A program made the translations under genes and the position numbers. Shown here piece after piece: positions 17,895 to 27,924 of a DNA stretch of 56,468 nt; within the stretch, counting starts at the first letter, position 1; the number at the start of each line of letters is the position of its first letter. The notes under the pieces were generated by a model. The model saw nothing but the letters and a program-made list of their open reading frames with translations. It had not been told where the DNA came from and made no database searches. Source of the DNA: CAZFQG01 sp964520785 (GTDB lineage Bacteria > Planctomycetota > Planctomycetia > Pirellulales > Thermoguttaceae); NCBI GenBank assembly GCA_964520785.1, contig CAZFQG010000012.1:1-56468 (forward strand), read 5' to 3'.

Positions 17895-20306
17895 ATGATA
17901 CCTTCCATGCCCCGAATCCTCCTCCTTGTTTCCGTCGCCGCGGTTTTCGTTTCTCCACTCGCCTCGTCGGCGGCCGTCGTTCCCATCGCCCATCGCGGGT
18001 ATTCGAGCGCCGCGCCCGAGAATACCCTCTCGGCGATCCGCGCGGCCGCCGGGTTCGTCACCGGATGCGAATTCGACGTCCGGCAGACCGCGGACGGCCA
18101 CTTGATACTCATGCACGACGCGACCGTCAACCGGACCACGAACGGGGCCGGTTCCGTCTCCTCAATGACGTTCGATCAAATCCGCGCGCTCGACGCGGGT
18201 TCCTGGTTTTCGCCGCAATACGCCGGGGAGCGGGTTCCCACCCTCCTCGAGGCGGTCGAGACCTGCCTGGAGTACGGCATCACCCCTTGCATCGAGGTGA
18301 AGGCGGGAGACGTCAACGCCTACTACTCGGTCCTTGCGCCTTACAGAGACCTCATCGAGGTACACAGCTTCAACTGGAGCTTTCTGAACAACCTCGATTC
18401 GCTCGATCCCGGTTTTACCACGGTCGCTATCGGAAGCGGCGATCTGCTCGCCAAACTGCCGACCATGCCGGAGTGCATCGACAAAATCTCCTGGGCTCAC
18501 GCGAATCTGTCCGAATCGGTGATTCGCGCGGCGCACGATAGCGGCAGGGACGTCTACGCCTGGACCGTGAACGATTCGGCGAGAATGCAAACGCTCATCG
18601 ATTGGAACGTCGACGGAATCTGTTCCGACAACGCCGTCATGGTCTGGCAGGCGACGACCGGTGGAATCGAACGGCCTGATTACCCCTTCCTCCGCCACCT
18701 CCACGGCGGACTCACGATGAACTGGTCCTTCGACGACGGGCTTGCCAGTCCCACCGCGACCGAGGCGGTCGACGCCGTCCACGGCCTCAGCGCCGTTCTT
18801 TCGAGTTCGATGGGCAGCGACGCGTGGGTCGGCCCGGCCGAGGCGAAACTCGGCGGAGCGTTGCGGTTTTCCGGCGGGGAAGACGTCGCCACGGTCGGCA
18901 CAAGCCCCGAGACGACGATTCAGACCAACGCGGTTTCGATTTCGACCTGGGTCAAGCTCGACGAGTTTCCTTCGGAGATCGGTGCTCCGTTCGCCGGGAT
19001 TTACGATTCCCTGGCGGACGGCTACGTCCTCTATTTGGACAAGTCGAGCGGCGAACTCCGGATGAAGGTCACCGCGGGCGCAGCGGAACGTCCCGGAATT
19101 CCCCAGGCGAAACTAAGAAAGGACTCCTGGCATCACGTCGTCGGGGTCTACGACGGAGGGACCGTCTCCGCGAGGATCTATCTCGACGGCGAACTGGTCG
19201 ACGTCCATGTCAACCCCGCCTTGGCCACGATTCCGGCCGCGCAGTCCGCGTCGTTCGGCAACGCCGATTCGCTCGATACCCCGTTCCGGGGCATGGTCGA
19301 CGAGACGGCCGTTTGGGGCCGACCCCTTAGCGAGGCGGAGGTCCGCTTTCTCTACAACCAGGGGGCCGGTCGAACGGTGCGGGAGCAGGACGTCGTCGTC
19401 CCCTCCGTCGCCCCAGTCGTGCATCTGCCGCTGGATGGGGACGTGAAAAACGTCGGTCTCGGCGGCCCGACGTTCGATGGGACGCTTGTCGATGGCCCCC
19501 TGGGGACTTCCTCTTGGGTCGGCGGCAAGGTGGAGCAGGCGCTGAAGCTCGACAATCCGGATCGGACCACCGGGGGGGATTTCGTCAGCATCCCCTACGA
19601 GATCACCGACATCGGCACCGTCTCGCTCTGGATCAATCCGACCGACTGGTACAACTACCAGACGATCTTCGACAATTCCGTCGACGCCAATGATTGGGAG
19701 ATGTGGATCTATGGCAGCGGAGTCCTGCGGTTCCGTATCGAGGCCGATTCCTACGTCAGTTGCGACCTCAACAATCTCGGCGGGCCCGGCGATTGGTTCC
19801 ACCTCGCGGCGACCTGGGTCCGCGATGGATCGGGCGTCGCGCTGAGCCTGTTCGTCAACGGCGAACTCCGCGAAACGGATATCGGTTCGTGGGTCGACCC
19901 CGGAGACACGTTCTTTCTCGCCGGCGGAAACACCGGCAACGACCACGGCAAAACGACATTCGACGACTTGCGGATTTACGACACCCTCTTGACCTCCGAC
20001 GAGATTCGGGCCCTCTACCGCGGCCAGATCATCGAATACGCCGGAATCCCGGGGGACCTCGACGGAGACGGCGCCGTCGGCTCCGGCGACCTCGACGTCG
20101 TCCGAGCCCATTGGGGCGAGCAAGTGCCCCCGGGCAACTACGCCCTCGGGGACGCCAACGGCGACGGGGCCGTCGGCTCGGCCGACCTGGATATCGTCCG
20201 GGGTAATTGGGGAGAAAACGCGAGAACCGTCCCGGCGAGCGTTCCGGAACCGGGTATTGTCATGCTGATTGCGTCCTTTGTTTCCCTGATCCTCCTGAAA
20301 AGATGA
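17895..20306 (+). CDS. glycerophosphodiester phosphodiesterase with two LamG domains, dockerin repeats and PEP-CTERM tail
   Basis: 803 residues. After a signal peptide (about 1-27) a GDPD TIM-barrel spans about 28-255: PIAHRGYSSAAPENT carries the catalytic His33-Arg34 and the metal-binding EN pair, followed by CEFDVRQTADGHLILMHD with the second metal acid and catalytic histidine. Two LamG/concanavalin-like domains follow (about 275-495 and 510-705, the second opening with VVHLPLDGDVKN). Two dockerin-like repeats start near 717, and VPEPGI at about 782 begins the PEP-CTERM signal ending LILLKR. GDPDs hydrolyse glycerophosphodiesters to glycerol-3-phosphate and an alcohol; here the enzyme would be extracellular and carbohydrate-targeted. 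ATG 17907 is an alternative start. Its stop overlaps the next start (ATGA), so the two products are probably co-translated. Confidence 0.85.
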   Translation: MIPSMPRILLLVSVAAVFVSPLASSAAVVPIAHRGYSSAAPENTLSAIRAAAGFVTGCEFDVRQTADGHLILMHDATVNRTTNGAGSVSSMTFDQIRALDAGSWFSPQYAGERVPTLLEAVETCLEYGITPCIEVKAGDVNAYYSVLAPYRDLIEVHSFNWSFLNNLDSLDPGFTTVAIGSGDLLAKLPTMPECIDKISWAHANLSESVIRAAHDSGRDVYAWTVNDSARMQTLIDWNVDGICSDNAVMVWQATTGGIERPDYPFLRHLHGGLTMNWSFDDGLASPTATEAVDAVHGLSAVLSSSMGSDAWVGPAEAKLGGALRFSGGEDVATVGTSPETTIQTNAVSISTWVKLDEFPSEIGAPFAGIYDSLADGYVLYLDKSSGELRMKVTAGAAERPGIPQAKLRKDSWHHVVGVYDGGTVSARIYLDGELVDVHVNPALATIPAAQSASFGNADSLDTPFRGMVDETAVWGRPLSEAEVRFLYNQGAGRTVREQDVVVPSVAPVVHLPLDGDVKNVGLGGPTFDGTLVDGPLGTSSWVGGKVEQALKLDNPDRTTGGDFVSIPYEITDIGTVSLWINPTDWYNYQTIFDNSVDANDWEMWIYGSGVLRFRIEADSYVSCDLNNLGGPGDWFHLAATWVRDGSGVALSLFVNGELRETDIGSWVDPGDTFFLAGGNTGNDHGKTTFDDLRIYDTLLTSDEIRALYRGQIIEYAGIPGDLDGDGAVGSGDLDVVRAHWGEQVPPGNYALGDANGDGAVGSADLDIVRGNWGENARTVPASVPEPGIVMLIASFVSLILLKR

Positions 20307-21790
20307 ACCATATCCTCGGCAAAACACTTGTCCTGCTCCGTCTTCTGGCGATTCTTCCCCTCTGCGCGCCGGTTTCGGCGGCGGAGGTTCGAACCGCGTT
20401 TCTCGGCCGGGGTACGCGGTTCGAGACGCCGGTCCATACGGTGGAGACCCGCATCGAGGGTCCGACCGTCCTCGTGACCGGCGGCATTCACGGAAACGAG
20501 CCCGCCGGGGCCGCGGCGGCCGAACATATCCGGCACTGGCCAATCACCCGGGGCCGGCTCGTCGTGCTCCCCCGGGTGAACGTCCCGGCGTTTAAGGCGC
20601 AACAACGTCGAATTCCCGGCGTGGACAAGGCCGAGGGGGATTTGAACCGGAACTTTCCAAAGCGCGACGACAAGGACGGCCAACCCCGCGGAGAACTGGC
20701 CGGCCTGGTCTGGGAATTCGTCGGCGACCTGAAGCCGGACTGGCTCTTTGATCTGCATGAGTCTTCGCGGCGATTCGCGGAGAAGAAAGGGGGATGCGCG
20801 AACACGGTCATCGCGCACGGCCGAGGGGAGGCGGTACCGATGTCGGAGTACCTGACCGCCGCGTTCAACGAGACCGTATCCGAAGAACCCGACCGGTTCG
20901 TGCGGCTGATCGGAAAAGGAGACACCCACCTCGCCACGGCGGCCTCGGGGCACTTCGGAACCGAGTCGATCATTCTCGAAACCCTCACGGCCGGTCAACC
21001 CCTTTCGGCCCGAACGAGACAGCACCGTTTTCTCGTTCGCGAGGCGCTTGTCCGGCTCGGAATGCTCGACGAGGCGTTCGGCGGCGAGGTGCTTACTGCT
21101 CCCGACCGCGAAAACGACCAGACGATTCGCGTGGCCCTGTACGACGCCGGCGGTACCGGGGGCAACGGCGTTCGCTCCCTCACGAAGCTACTCTCCGACA
21201 GGGACCGGTACACGCTCGTCCACGTCGGCCCGGCGGAAATGACCCAAGCCGTATTACGGCAGTTCGACGTGGTGGTCTTTCCGGGAGGCAGTGGCAGCCG
21301 CCAAGGGGCGGCGATCCAAGAGTCGGGCCGGGCCGCGGTCCGAGAATTCGTCGAAAACGGCGGCGGTTACGTGGGGATCTGCGCCGGCGCGTATCTTTGC
21401 CTGAATCACTTCTCCTGGGCGCTGGGCATCGTCGACGGGAAGACCGTCTCTCCGAAATGGAGAAGGGGAAAGGCGGTACTGGACGTCGAATTCACCCCGG
21501 AGGGTGAAGAGATACTCCGCCCGACGTCGAAGGTCCTCGGCATCCGCTATCACAACGGGCCCATCATCGAACCGGCGGAAATCGACGCGATTCCGGACTA
21601 CCGGGTTCTGGCCTATTTTCGTGCCGAGGTGGCGGAGAACGATTCGCCCAAGGGGGTCATGATCGATTCGCCGGCCATTCTCGCCTCCGAGTTCGGCCGG
21701 GGCCGCGTGGTCGCGTTGAGTCCCCACGCCGAAGGGAGCGAGAACGAGGAAATCGTCGAAAACGCGATCCGCCACGCGTCAGGGGAGTAG
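20303..21790 (+). CDS. M14-type zinc carboxypeptidase/deacylase fused to a BPL_N-type amidotransferase-like domain
   Basis: 495 residues from ATG 20303, which overlaps the preceding stop as ATGA; upstream in-frame starts from 20207 lie inside the previous gene. The signal peptide covers about 1-27. Residues about 50-260 are an M14/AspA-like zinc hydrolase: GGIHGNEPAG gives zinc ligands His63 and Glu66, GDLNRNFP (112-119) is the family loop, His152 in DLHES is the third ligand, and Glu226 in ILETLT is the likely catalytic glutamate. Residues about 275-495 match the BPL_N class I glutamine-amidotransferase-like fold, with Cys360 in the nucleophile elbow GICAGAYL and FPGGSGS earlier. The substrate is unknown; M14 relatives trim peptides or remove acyl groups. 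Co-translation with an extracellular phosphodiesterase suggests joint scavenging, which is inference. Confidence 0.8.
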   Translation: MNHILGKTLVLLRLLAILPLCAPVSAAEVRTAFLGRGTRFETPVHTVETRIEGPTVLVTGGIHGNEPAGAAAAEHIRHWPITRGRLVVLPRVNVPAFKAQQRRIPGVDKAEGDLNRNFPKRDDKDGQPRGELAGLVWEFVGDLKPDWLFDLHESSRRFAEKKGGCANTVIAHGRGEAVPMSEYLTAAFNETVSEEPDRFVRLIGKGDTHLATAASGHFGTESIILETLTAGQPLSARTRQHRFLVREALVRLGMLDEAFGGEVLTAPDRENDQTIRVALYDAGGTGGNGVRSLTKLLSDRDRYTLVHVGPAEMTQAVLRQFDVVVFPGGSGSRQGAAIQESGRAAVREFVENGGGYVGICAGAYLCLNHFSWALGIVDGKTVSPKWRRGKAVLDVEFTPEGEEILRPTSKVLGIRYHNGPIIEPAEIDAIPDYRVLAYFRAEVAENDSPKGVMIDSPAILASEFGRGRVVALSPHAEGSENEEIVENAIRHASGE

Positions 21791-21959
21791 ACGAAACGGG
21801 TGCGGCTCGAGGAGACTTCCCGGTAACGCGCAAAGCGGGTTTCCCGCATGACGAACATAGGGACATGCACGTCCGCCCAATCGGCGCCGGAAACGCGCCG
21901 CGGGTCTCCTGGGGACGGGACGGAGACCTGGAAATCGAGAGACCCCTTCAAACAAACGC

Positions 21960-24900
21960 CTACGGACTGCTCGTCACCAGTGGACGTAGGTCGCGGAGTT
22001 GGTAGTCGGGCCAAAGGGGGCAGTTCATGTCGACCCAGATCTTGATGCACCGCATCTCGTCCGTCGAAAGCGTCACTCCGTGGTGTTCCTTCTCGATAAC
22101 CTGGAACAGCTTGCTCTTGACGGTTCCGAAGGTCAGCGGGAAACGTTTTTCGTTTCCGCCGGAGTTCCACCCGTAGTCGAGATAGTGGACCCAGCCGCCG
22201 CGAATGAGGTTTCGGTAGGAGGCCGGGACACGGTACTGGTCGTGGACTCGGGAAAGATCGATCCCGTTGGACTCGGTCGCGTTGTGGCATTGGACGCATT
22301 TCGCGTCGAGAATGGGCTGGACGATCTTCTCATAGTCGACCGCTCCGGTTCCCCACGGTTCCGGCTGCAAATGGTCGGGCCGGCGCCGCAGGGCCGCGCC
22401 GGGGCGGACGGTCGGCGCCAGGCGGCGGTCTTCGTGGCAGCCGATGCAACTGCGCGATTCGCCCGGCTGCAGTTGGACGACGCTCCGCATCCGCTGCAGC
22501 TCGTTGTAGTCCTTGTCCAGGATTTGCAGGTAGAGCTGCTTGTTGGCCGGGGCGTGGAAGTGGGCGGAGCCGTCTTCCTCGACCGGAGCGAGCCCGAAAC
22601 TGGCCTTCGCGACGTAGGAGGGCCAGCCGTGGGGACCGCTGACCACGTCGACCGGGCCGGCGTAAAAGCTCATGAACGGCTCGTGATCCTTGCGGTATTC
22701 GCCGTTTTCCAGTTCCTCGAGGTTCGAGCGGACCTCGCACGCGACGCGGATGTACTTCACCTCGCCCCGTTTGACGGTGGGCGCGATACCCTGGTACACG
22801 TCGGCCATCATGAACGTTCCCCACTCGGACGGCCGGCACTCGTCGCCGATCGTGCCGGCATCCTCCTTCGAGCATTGGGGGGCGGCTTGCGGAACAGCCG
22901 CGATTTCGGCCAGTTCGGCTTCAAGCGTCTTCACTCGCGGCATCTCGCGCAGAATCGGAGGCGCCGGCACCTTCCGCAACATCGTGGGGCACATGCAGCC
23001 AAACGTGTCGTCGAAATACAGCGCCTCGCGGTTCCCGTAACGGTCGATGACGTACAGACCGAATTTGTAACGCGGGGAGTGCGAGACGAGGAAGTAGTCG
23101 GTCGCCACCGGGACGGGATCGCGAAAGCACTCCTCGATCGGCCAGTTGCCGGGCCAGGGGACCTCCGGCGTGATGCTCTGAATCGCCTCTTGATTGAACC
23201 GGCCCTTGTCGATGTCGATGAGGGAGATGGGGCCGTTCAAATCGCCGAAGTGCGAAATGAGCGTGCAGCAGATTTCGTTCGTGCCGGGGACCTCGCGGCC
23301 ATTGGCGTAGCCGTTGGGCTGGATGATGGTGTTTCCGAAAACGAGTTCCGGCTTCGTTCCGTCCGGGCGAATCGCCCAGAGGGTGTGGCTGAAATCGGCC
23401 GCCTTGTCGACGTATTCCGACCGCGTCCAGATGATGCGCCCGTCGTTCATTACCGACGGAGCCCACTCGCTCAAATTGGCGAAGGAAAGGGGCCGCATGT
23501 CGGTTCCGTCCGGTTTCATCCGAAAGAGGACGAATGCCTGGGGGCGCCAGCAAAGGAAGCGGCATTTGCACCGCGTGGAAATGAATGCCAGGTCGCCGTC
23601 CGGGAGGGGGCAGGGCCAATAGTCGTGGAAGGGGCCGTCGGTCAGTTGCACAAGCTCGCCGCCGTCGGGCCGCATTCGCATGATGTGGAAATAGCCCGAC
23701 TGATTGGGGCGGTAGCCGAAGTAAACGTAATTGACGTCGAAGTCGGCCATGGGGTTCCGTGCGATTCCCTCTCCGGACTCGAACAGCTTCGTGCAGGCCG
23801 ATTCCTCCGGAACGAGCCGTCCGTCCTTCATGGGGATATCGAGCCGGCAAATGCTTCCGCCGGGCCGCCAGGGCGAATCGAGAATGACGCTGTAATTGTG
23901 CGACGGCTCGAACGCGTGTCGCTTGACGAACAGCAGGCTTCGCAGCGGTTCGAGGTCCGGCTCGCGGAAAAAAAGCCGGCGTTTCGCGCCTACCGCGGCC
24001 AGAAGCAACGCGCGCTCGGCCGCGACGTCCGGCATTTCGAGCGATTGGAGCTCCGCTTGCCGCCGGCGTAGGGACGCATATTGGTCCTTCTCGGTGGAAA
24101 CCTCCATTCCCTTCGCGGCGAAGCGTCCAAGCATCTCGTCCATCAACGTGAGGACCCGCTCGGTCGCGTCGTAGCGGAGTAACTTCAGCGCAAATACGGC
24201 GTCGCCGACCGTGAAGTCCAGCGCGAACTGGGGGCCGATCGGCCCGGTGGCCGGCAATTCCACGGTCTTCGATTCGCCCGGGTTCAGGGTCATTCCGGCG
24301 GCGAACGCCTCGGCGTCGCTCTGGAAAGTGGTCCGTTCTCCATCCGGCGGCACGGCCAGGCGGACGCGAAAGGTGCCGTTTCGGCAAGAGCCGCACTCGG
24401 CGACGGAAAAACCGGCCGGGCTGAAGAAGACCGGCCGGCCGATGGCCGACGTGTGCTTCCCCCCCATCCCCAGACCGATCCGCAACCCCTTCGTCTCGAC
24501 CTCGGGAAACCATTCCCTGGGGAGCCGGGTTTCGAAGGTCCGAAGCGCCTCGTCGAACGCTCCCTCCACCGGAAGAGCTTCCGTCAGATTCATCGCCTGG
24601 CCTTCATAGCCGTAGCGGCGGAATTCAAGACCCTGCCCGGAAAGGGCGAGCACGCCGCACGCCTCGCCGTCCGGAAGCGAGACGACCGCGACGTGCCCGC
24701 TGAGGAGCTGGTTCGTTTCGACGGCGAGGAGAACGTGGTTTTCGGTTAGTCCCGCACGGACGGCACATTCGACCAACGCGCCCTTCTCCCAGTCATACGG
24801 AAAGGCGACCCGAGCGACGCCGCGCGAAGCGGCCGACCATGTGGGTTCATCGAGCTTGCCGTCGAGCACAATCTCGCCGGCGACCGGCGGCAGGGAGACG

Positions 24901-26192
24901 GTATCCGACCCGACGTGCCGGGGGTATTCCGTGACGCGGCCGTTGTACGGAACCAGCCGCGGACTCAGATCGGCCCGGCCGTAGGTCTTTAGCCAGGCGT
25001 GCTGTTCTCCCAGGCTGGCGTATTTCAGAAACTCCTCGGCATCGATCTTCTCGGCTTCACCGACCTTCTCGGCTTCACCGACGGGCTCCTCGATGGGGCC
25101 GATTTTCGCCAAGGGGATTTCGTCCGTATCGCCGAAGACGGCCAATTCATCCAGGCGCGGCGGGTCTTCGTTCGTCGATTCCACGGCGACACGGATCCAC
25201 CGGGCTTTGACCGGGTTGAACTTGAACTCCCGCGTCAGTTGGACCGGTGCGCCGCTCTCTTGGCGGTAGACTTCCGTCCAGACGTCGCTCTTCGAGTCCT
25301 CCGCGTACTCGGTAGCGGCCAGAATCGAGAACGTCTTCGCGGCGCGGTCGGCGTATTTGGCGGAGGCGTCACTGGCGAACGACGCCTTGTAGACCCAGTA
25401 GACATCTCCCAGGTCGACCTCGGCCCAGGCCGGGCCGCTTTGGGCGACCCAACTGTGGTCGTTGCCGCGGCGGCCGTCGTTGAGATGCTCGACGCGATGG
25501 ATGGGGAATCCGGCAATCGCCGAAGAGGCGGCCGCCTTCGCCTTGGGAGCGAGCGACAGGTTGCGGAAGCCGAGCGCGTCCGTGGTTTCCACCTCAAGAG
25601 ATTCGGCCCCGGCGGCGACGATCCGGCCCCCTTCCCTCGACGGAACCGGCGGGGGCTCCGGAACGGCGCCCTGGAATCCGCCGCGCGAGGCGACCACTTG
25701 GGCGGCCACGGTCTCCACCATCTTGACCGACTTCCACGCTTCACCGTCCATCGAGAGGAGGACTTCGACCTTCACCGGAACCCGATCCGCGTAGCGCTGC
25801 TCGCGGTCGCGCGAGATGACGACCTTGCGGAGTGTTTCCACCCCGGGGAGTTCGATCTGGGCCCATTCGGCATCCGTGCCGGCGGGAATCCAACTACGGC
25901 CGTTGCCGTATTGGCCGTCGTTGAGATGCTCGATCCGGTGCGAGGCGGTTGAGGGATAGCACGACGACGCGCTCGCCTTCGCCCCATTTTCCGCCAGGGC
26001 CAGGTTCTTCTCCTCCGGCCCGAAGATTTCCAGCTCGTCGAGGCACGGCTGCGAGTTATCCGCCGTTCGGTGAATGACCAGGCGGACGCACTTCGCCTCT
26101 TGCGCCGGAAACGAGATTTCGTACGGTTTGTGCGAATAGATGGGCGGAACGGCGCCGGCGATAAGGACGGCGGCGAGAATGGGGAAAGTCAT
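21960..26192 (-). CDS. large di-haem cytochrome c-type protein, HzsA-like, with two discoidin-like domains
   Basis: 1410 residues. After a short signal peptide, two discoidin (F5/8-type) domains occupy about 20-190 and 205-350, each with an HLNDG..GN..SW motif. A CBM9/DOMON-like segment follows near 420-600 (GEIVLDGKLDEPTW). Residues about 760-1200 are a TolB/PD40-type propeller region (DVNYVYFGYRPN, DIDKGRF) of the kind seen in hydrazine synthase alpha-subunit relatives. Haem c motifs CIGCH (1249-1253) and CVQCH (1299-1303) lie near the C-terminus. HzsA itself belongs to anammox bacteria; relatives of unknown function are common in other planctomycetes, so I claim only the architecture. It is preceded on the same strand by a lipoprotein gene (110 bases) and a DUF1559 gene. 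Confidence 0.75.
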   Translation of the reverse strand: MTFPILAAVLIAGAVPPIYSHKPYEISFPAQEAKCVRLVIHRTADNSQPCLDELEIFGPEEKNLALAENGAKASASSCYPSTASHRIEHLNDGQYGNGRSWIPAGTDAEWAQIELPGVETLRKVVISRDREQRYADRVPVKVEVLLSMDGEAWKSVKMVETVAAQVVASRGGFQGAVPEPPPVPSREGGRIVAAGAESLEVETTDALGFRNLSLAPKAKAAASSAIAGFPIHRVEHLNDGRRGNDHSWVAQSGPAWAEVDLGDVYWVYKASFASDASAKYADRAAKTFSILAATEYAEDSKSDVWTEVYRQESGAPVQLTREFKFNPVKARWIRVAVESTNEDPPRLDELAVFGDTDEIPLAKIGPIEEPVGEAEKVGEAEKIDAEEFLKYASLGEQHAWLKTYGRADLSPRLVPYNGRVTEYPRHVGSDTVSLPPVAGEIVLDGKLDEPTWSAASRGVARVAFPYDWEKGALVECAVRAGLTENHVLLAVETNQLLSGHVAVVSLPDGEACGVLALSGQGLEFRRYGYEGQAMNLTEALPVEGAFDEALRTFETRLPREWFPEVETKGLRIGLGMGGKHTSAIGRPVFFSPAGFSVAECGSCRNGTFRVRLAVPPDGERTTFQSDAEAFAAGMTLNPGESKTVELPATGPIGPQFALDFTVGDAVFALKLLRYDATERVLTLMDEMLGRFAAKGMEVSTEKDQYASLRRRQAELQSLEMPDVAAERALLLAAVGAKRRLFFREPDLEPLRSLLFVKRHAFEPSHNYSVILDSPWRPGGSICRLDIPMKDGRLVPEESACTKLFESGEGIARNPMADFDVNYVYFGYRPNQSGYFHIMRMRPDGGELVQLTDGPFHDYWPCPLPDGDLAFISTRCKCRFLCWRPQAFVLFRMKPDGTDMRPLSFANLSEWAPSVMNDGRIIWTRSEYVDKAADFSHTLWAIRPDGTKPELVFGNTIIQPNGYANGREVPGTNEICCTLISHFGDLNGPISLIDIDKGRFNQEAIQSITPEVPWPGNWPIEECFRDPVPVATDYFLVSHSPRYKFGLYVIDRYGNREALYFDDTFGCMCPTMLRKVPAPPILREMPRVKTLEAELAEIAAVPQAAPQCSKEDAGTIGDECRPSEWGTFMMADVYQGIAPTVKRGEVKYIRVACEVRSNLEELENGEYRKDHEPFMSFYAGPVDVVSGPHGWPSYVAKASFGLAPVEEDGSAHFHAPANKQLYLQILDKDYNELQRMRSVVQLQPGESRSCIGCHEDRRLAPTVRPGAALRRRPDHLQPEPWGTGAVDYEKIVQPILDAKCVQCHNATESNGIDLSRVHDQYRVPASYRNLIRGGWVHYLDYGWNSGGNEKRFPLTFGTVKSKLFQVIEKEHHGVTLSTDEMRCIKIWVDMNCPLWPDYQLRDLRPLVTSSP

Positions 26193-26302
26193 TTTGCGCT
26201 CCTTGCGAATGGAATGTACGGACCTTCTGCGCGGGGCCTGAAGCGGTTGCTTCTGAACCTAATGAAGCGGCGGAATCGCCGAGTATCGAATATCGCGACC
26301 TC

Positions 26303-26722
26303 TCAACGACTTCTCAGTTCCAGAGAGAAGTCGTTTTCCCCTCCCGCGATTACTTCCACGTCGAGTCCCGATCGGCCGGGAATCCCGTATCTCTGGGGGA
26401 TGATAAACGTGGTAATCCCCTCGCCCTGTTGGTTGTAGTGAAAGCTCTGCTTCTGGACGACGACCTGGGCGGCGCCGGGCGCGCAACCGTCCCCCTCCTC
26501 GAAAGTGGATAAGGCGAAACGACCCTCCGCGTCCGTTTCTCCTCTGGAGGGGCGGCCTCCCTTGACCATGAACATCACCTCGGCGCCTTGGATCGGCTTG
26601 CCGTCGAAAGTGACGGTACCGGTAACCGGAACGAGGGCCGGGCGGCCGTCGCCGCATCCAAGAAAGCACGCCGTCACCGCGATGGCGGCGAATACCGCCG
26701 CGGTCAGTCTCTCATGCCTCAT
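26303..26722 (-). CDS. small lipoprotein with carboxypeptidase-regulatory-like fold
   Basis: 139 residues. A lipoprotein signal peptide ends at a lipobox FLGC (about residues 20-23), so the mature protein should be lipid-anchored. The remainder is a transthyretin/carboxypeptidase-regulatory-like beta sandwich: VTGTVTFDGKPIQGAEVMFM, then GETDAEGRFALST, and a final strand block. Such small proteins are commonly encoded beside DUF1559 genes in planctomycetes, as here: the DUF1559 stop is 13 bases upstream, so they form an operon. A longer frame with a different reading overlaps but lacks this signature. Function unknown. Confidence 0.8.
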   Translation of the reverse strand: MRHERLTAAVFAAIAVTACFLGCGDGRPALVPVTGTVTFDGKPIQGAEVMFMVKGGRPSRGETDAEGRFALSTFEEGDGCAPGAAQVVVQKQSFHYNQQGEGITTFIIPQRYGIPGRSGLDVEVIAGGENDFSLELRSR

Positions 26723-26735
26723 CCTTCGCGCTCCT

Positions 26736-27740
26736 TTACTGATGGGCGTCGATGTTTCCGATGGTGCCTCCGTCGCGCCGATCGCCCAACCGCTGGTAGA
26801 TCTCGTAGTCGATCGTCTCCAGCAGGAACCGGGTCGAACCGTCGCACAATAGGAAGTTCACGCCGCCCGGATGTCGTGACTTGAATCCCTGGGCGGTTCC
26901 CCACGCGTCGGGGCGGTTGCACTGCGAAGAGGGATTGTAACCCGGCTCGTCGACGCACGTGGGATAGTTGATCGGGGCCGTCGTGGCGATCCATCCGTTG
27001 GAGTTGATATGCATCCAACCGTCCCAGAGGTGCCAGGAGCAACGAGGGCGGACTTCGCCGACGCAAATGGTGTTCGAGGTCCCGTCCGTGATTTCGTCGA
27101 TGCTGGCGGCCCAGGCCATGTGCCCGAAAACGCCCGAAATCTGCGAGCCGTCGAGCGTGTCCGAGTGGGTCGCCGGGCCGGTGCCGAACATGTTCCCACC
27201 GGTGCCGCAAAGCCAGAACGCCTGGTTACCGATCGACGCGCCGTAGTTGGCCGTGGCCCGTTTCTGGCCCTTGGTACTGCCGGCGGTGCCGTGATACAGC
27301 GGATTGCCGTCCCAGTATTTCGGCGGCTCGTCGCTGGGGCACAAAAAAACGTCGATCCAGTACTCGTGGACGAACCGGTCGCCGAACATGCTGTTGTGGC
27401 ACGTGTTCCTGTCAAATGCGCAGGCGTTGAAGTAGTCCCCCATTTCCATGAACGGCATGATATGCAGCATCCAACTGCCGTGATGATCCCAGTGCTTCAT
27501 CGCCCAGGGATTGAATCCCTTCGGCACCGCGGAGTTCGAGCCGCCGTAGGGAAACCGGTTGGCCGTCTGGTGGTAGTTGTGCAGCGCGATACCGATGTCG
27601 TGCAGATTCTTCGAACACTGCATCCGTCGAGCCGCCTCGCGGGCCGCCTGCACGGCCGGAAGCAACAGCGCGATGAGAATACCGATGATCGCGATGACCA
27701 CCAGAAGTTCCACTAACGTAAATCCTCTTCTTCTTGACAT
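26736..27740 (-). CDS. DUF1559 domain protein with type IV pilin-like N-terminus
   Basis: 334 residues from ATG 27740 (the open frame runs on to 28226, but that part is antisense to the dockerin end of the next gene). The N-terminus MSRRRGFTLVELLVVIAIIG is a prepilin-type cleavage and methylation signal: Gly6 would be cut and Phe7 methylated, with the conserved glutamate at +5. A hydrophobic helix, the family stretch LLPAVQAAREAARRMQC, and the DUF1559 globular domain with the C-terminal SRHPGGVNFLLCDGST motif follow. DUF1559 (SBP_bac_10) proteins are greatly expanded in planctomycetes; their role is unsettled but pseudopilin-like surface assembly is plausible. The downstream lipoprotein gene is 13 bases away. 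Confidence 0.88.
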   Translation of the reverse strand: MSRRRGFTLVELLVVIAIIGILIALLLPAVQAAREAARRMQCSKNLHDIGIALHNYHQTANRFPYGGSNSAVPKGFNPWAMKHWDHHGSWMLHIMPFMEMGDYFNACAFDRNTCHNSMFGDRFVHEYWIDVFLCPSDEPPKYWDGNPLYHGTAGSTKGQKRATANYGASIGNQAFWLCGTGGNMFGTGPATHSDTLDGSQISGVFGHMAWAASIDEITDGTSNTICVGEVRPRCSWHLWDGWMHINSNGWIATTAPINYPTCVDEPGYNPSSQCNRPDAWGTAQGFKSRHPGGVNFLLCDGSTRFLLETIDYEIYQRLGDRRDGGTIGNIDAHQ

Positions 27741-27924
27741 AGCACACCTATCGGGGTTTAATACCGATCCTTGTTCGAATTCACCCCCCTGAAACACCGA
27801 CGGTGCTTCGAGGTGAATCGCCAAATCCGTTATCCTCACTGGCCGCGAACCAAGGTGAACGACCGTCTCCGAAAGCGAAGTTCCGCCGCCGGGACGCATG
27901 CTCACCTCAAGGGCCGTTTCCGTT

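Noticed and set aside
21999..24071. A 690-codon open frame on the plus strand
   Set aside because: It is antisense to the di-haem HzsA-like gene, arginine- and valine-rich with no family resemblance; a by-product of GC-rich codon use.
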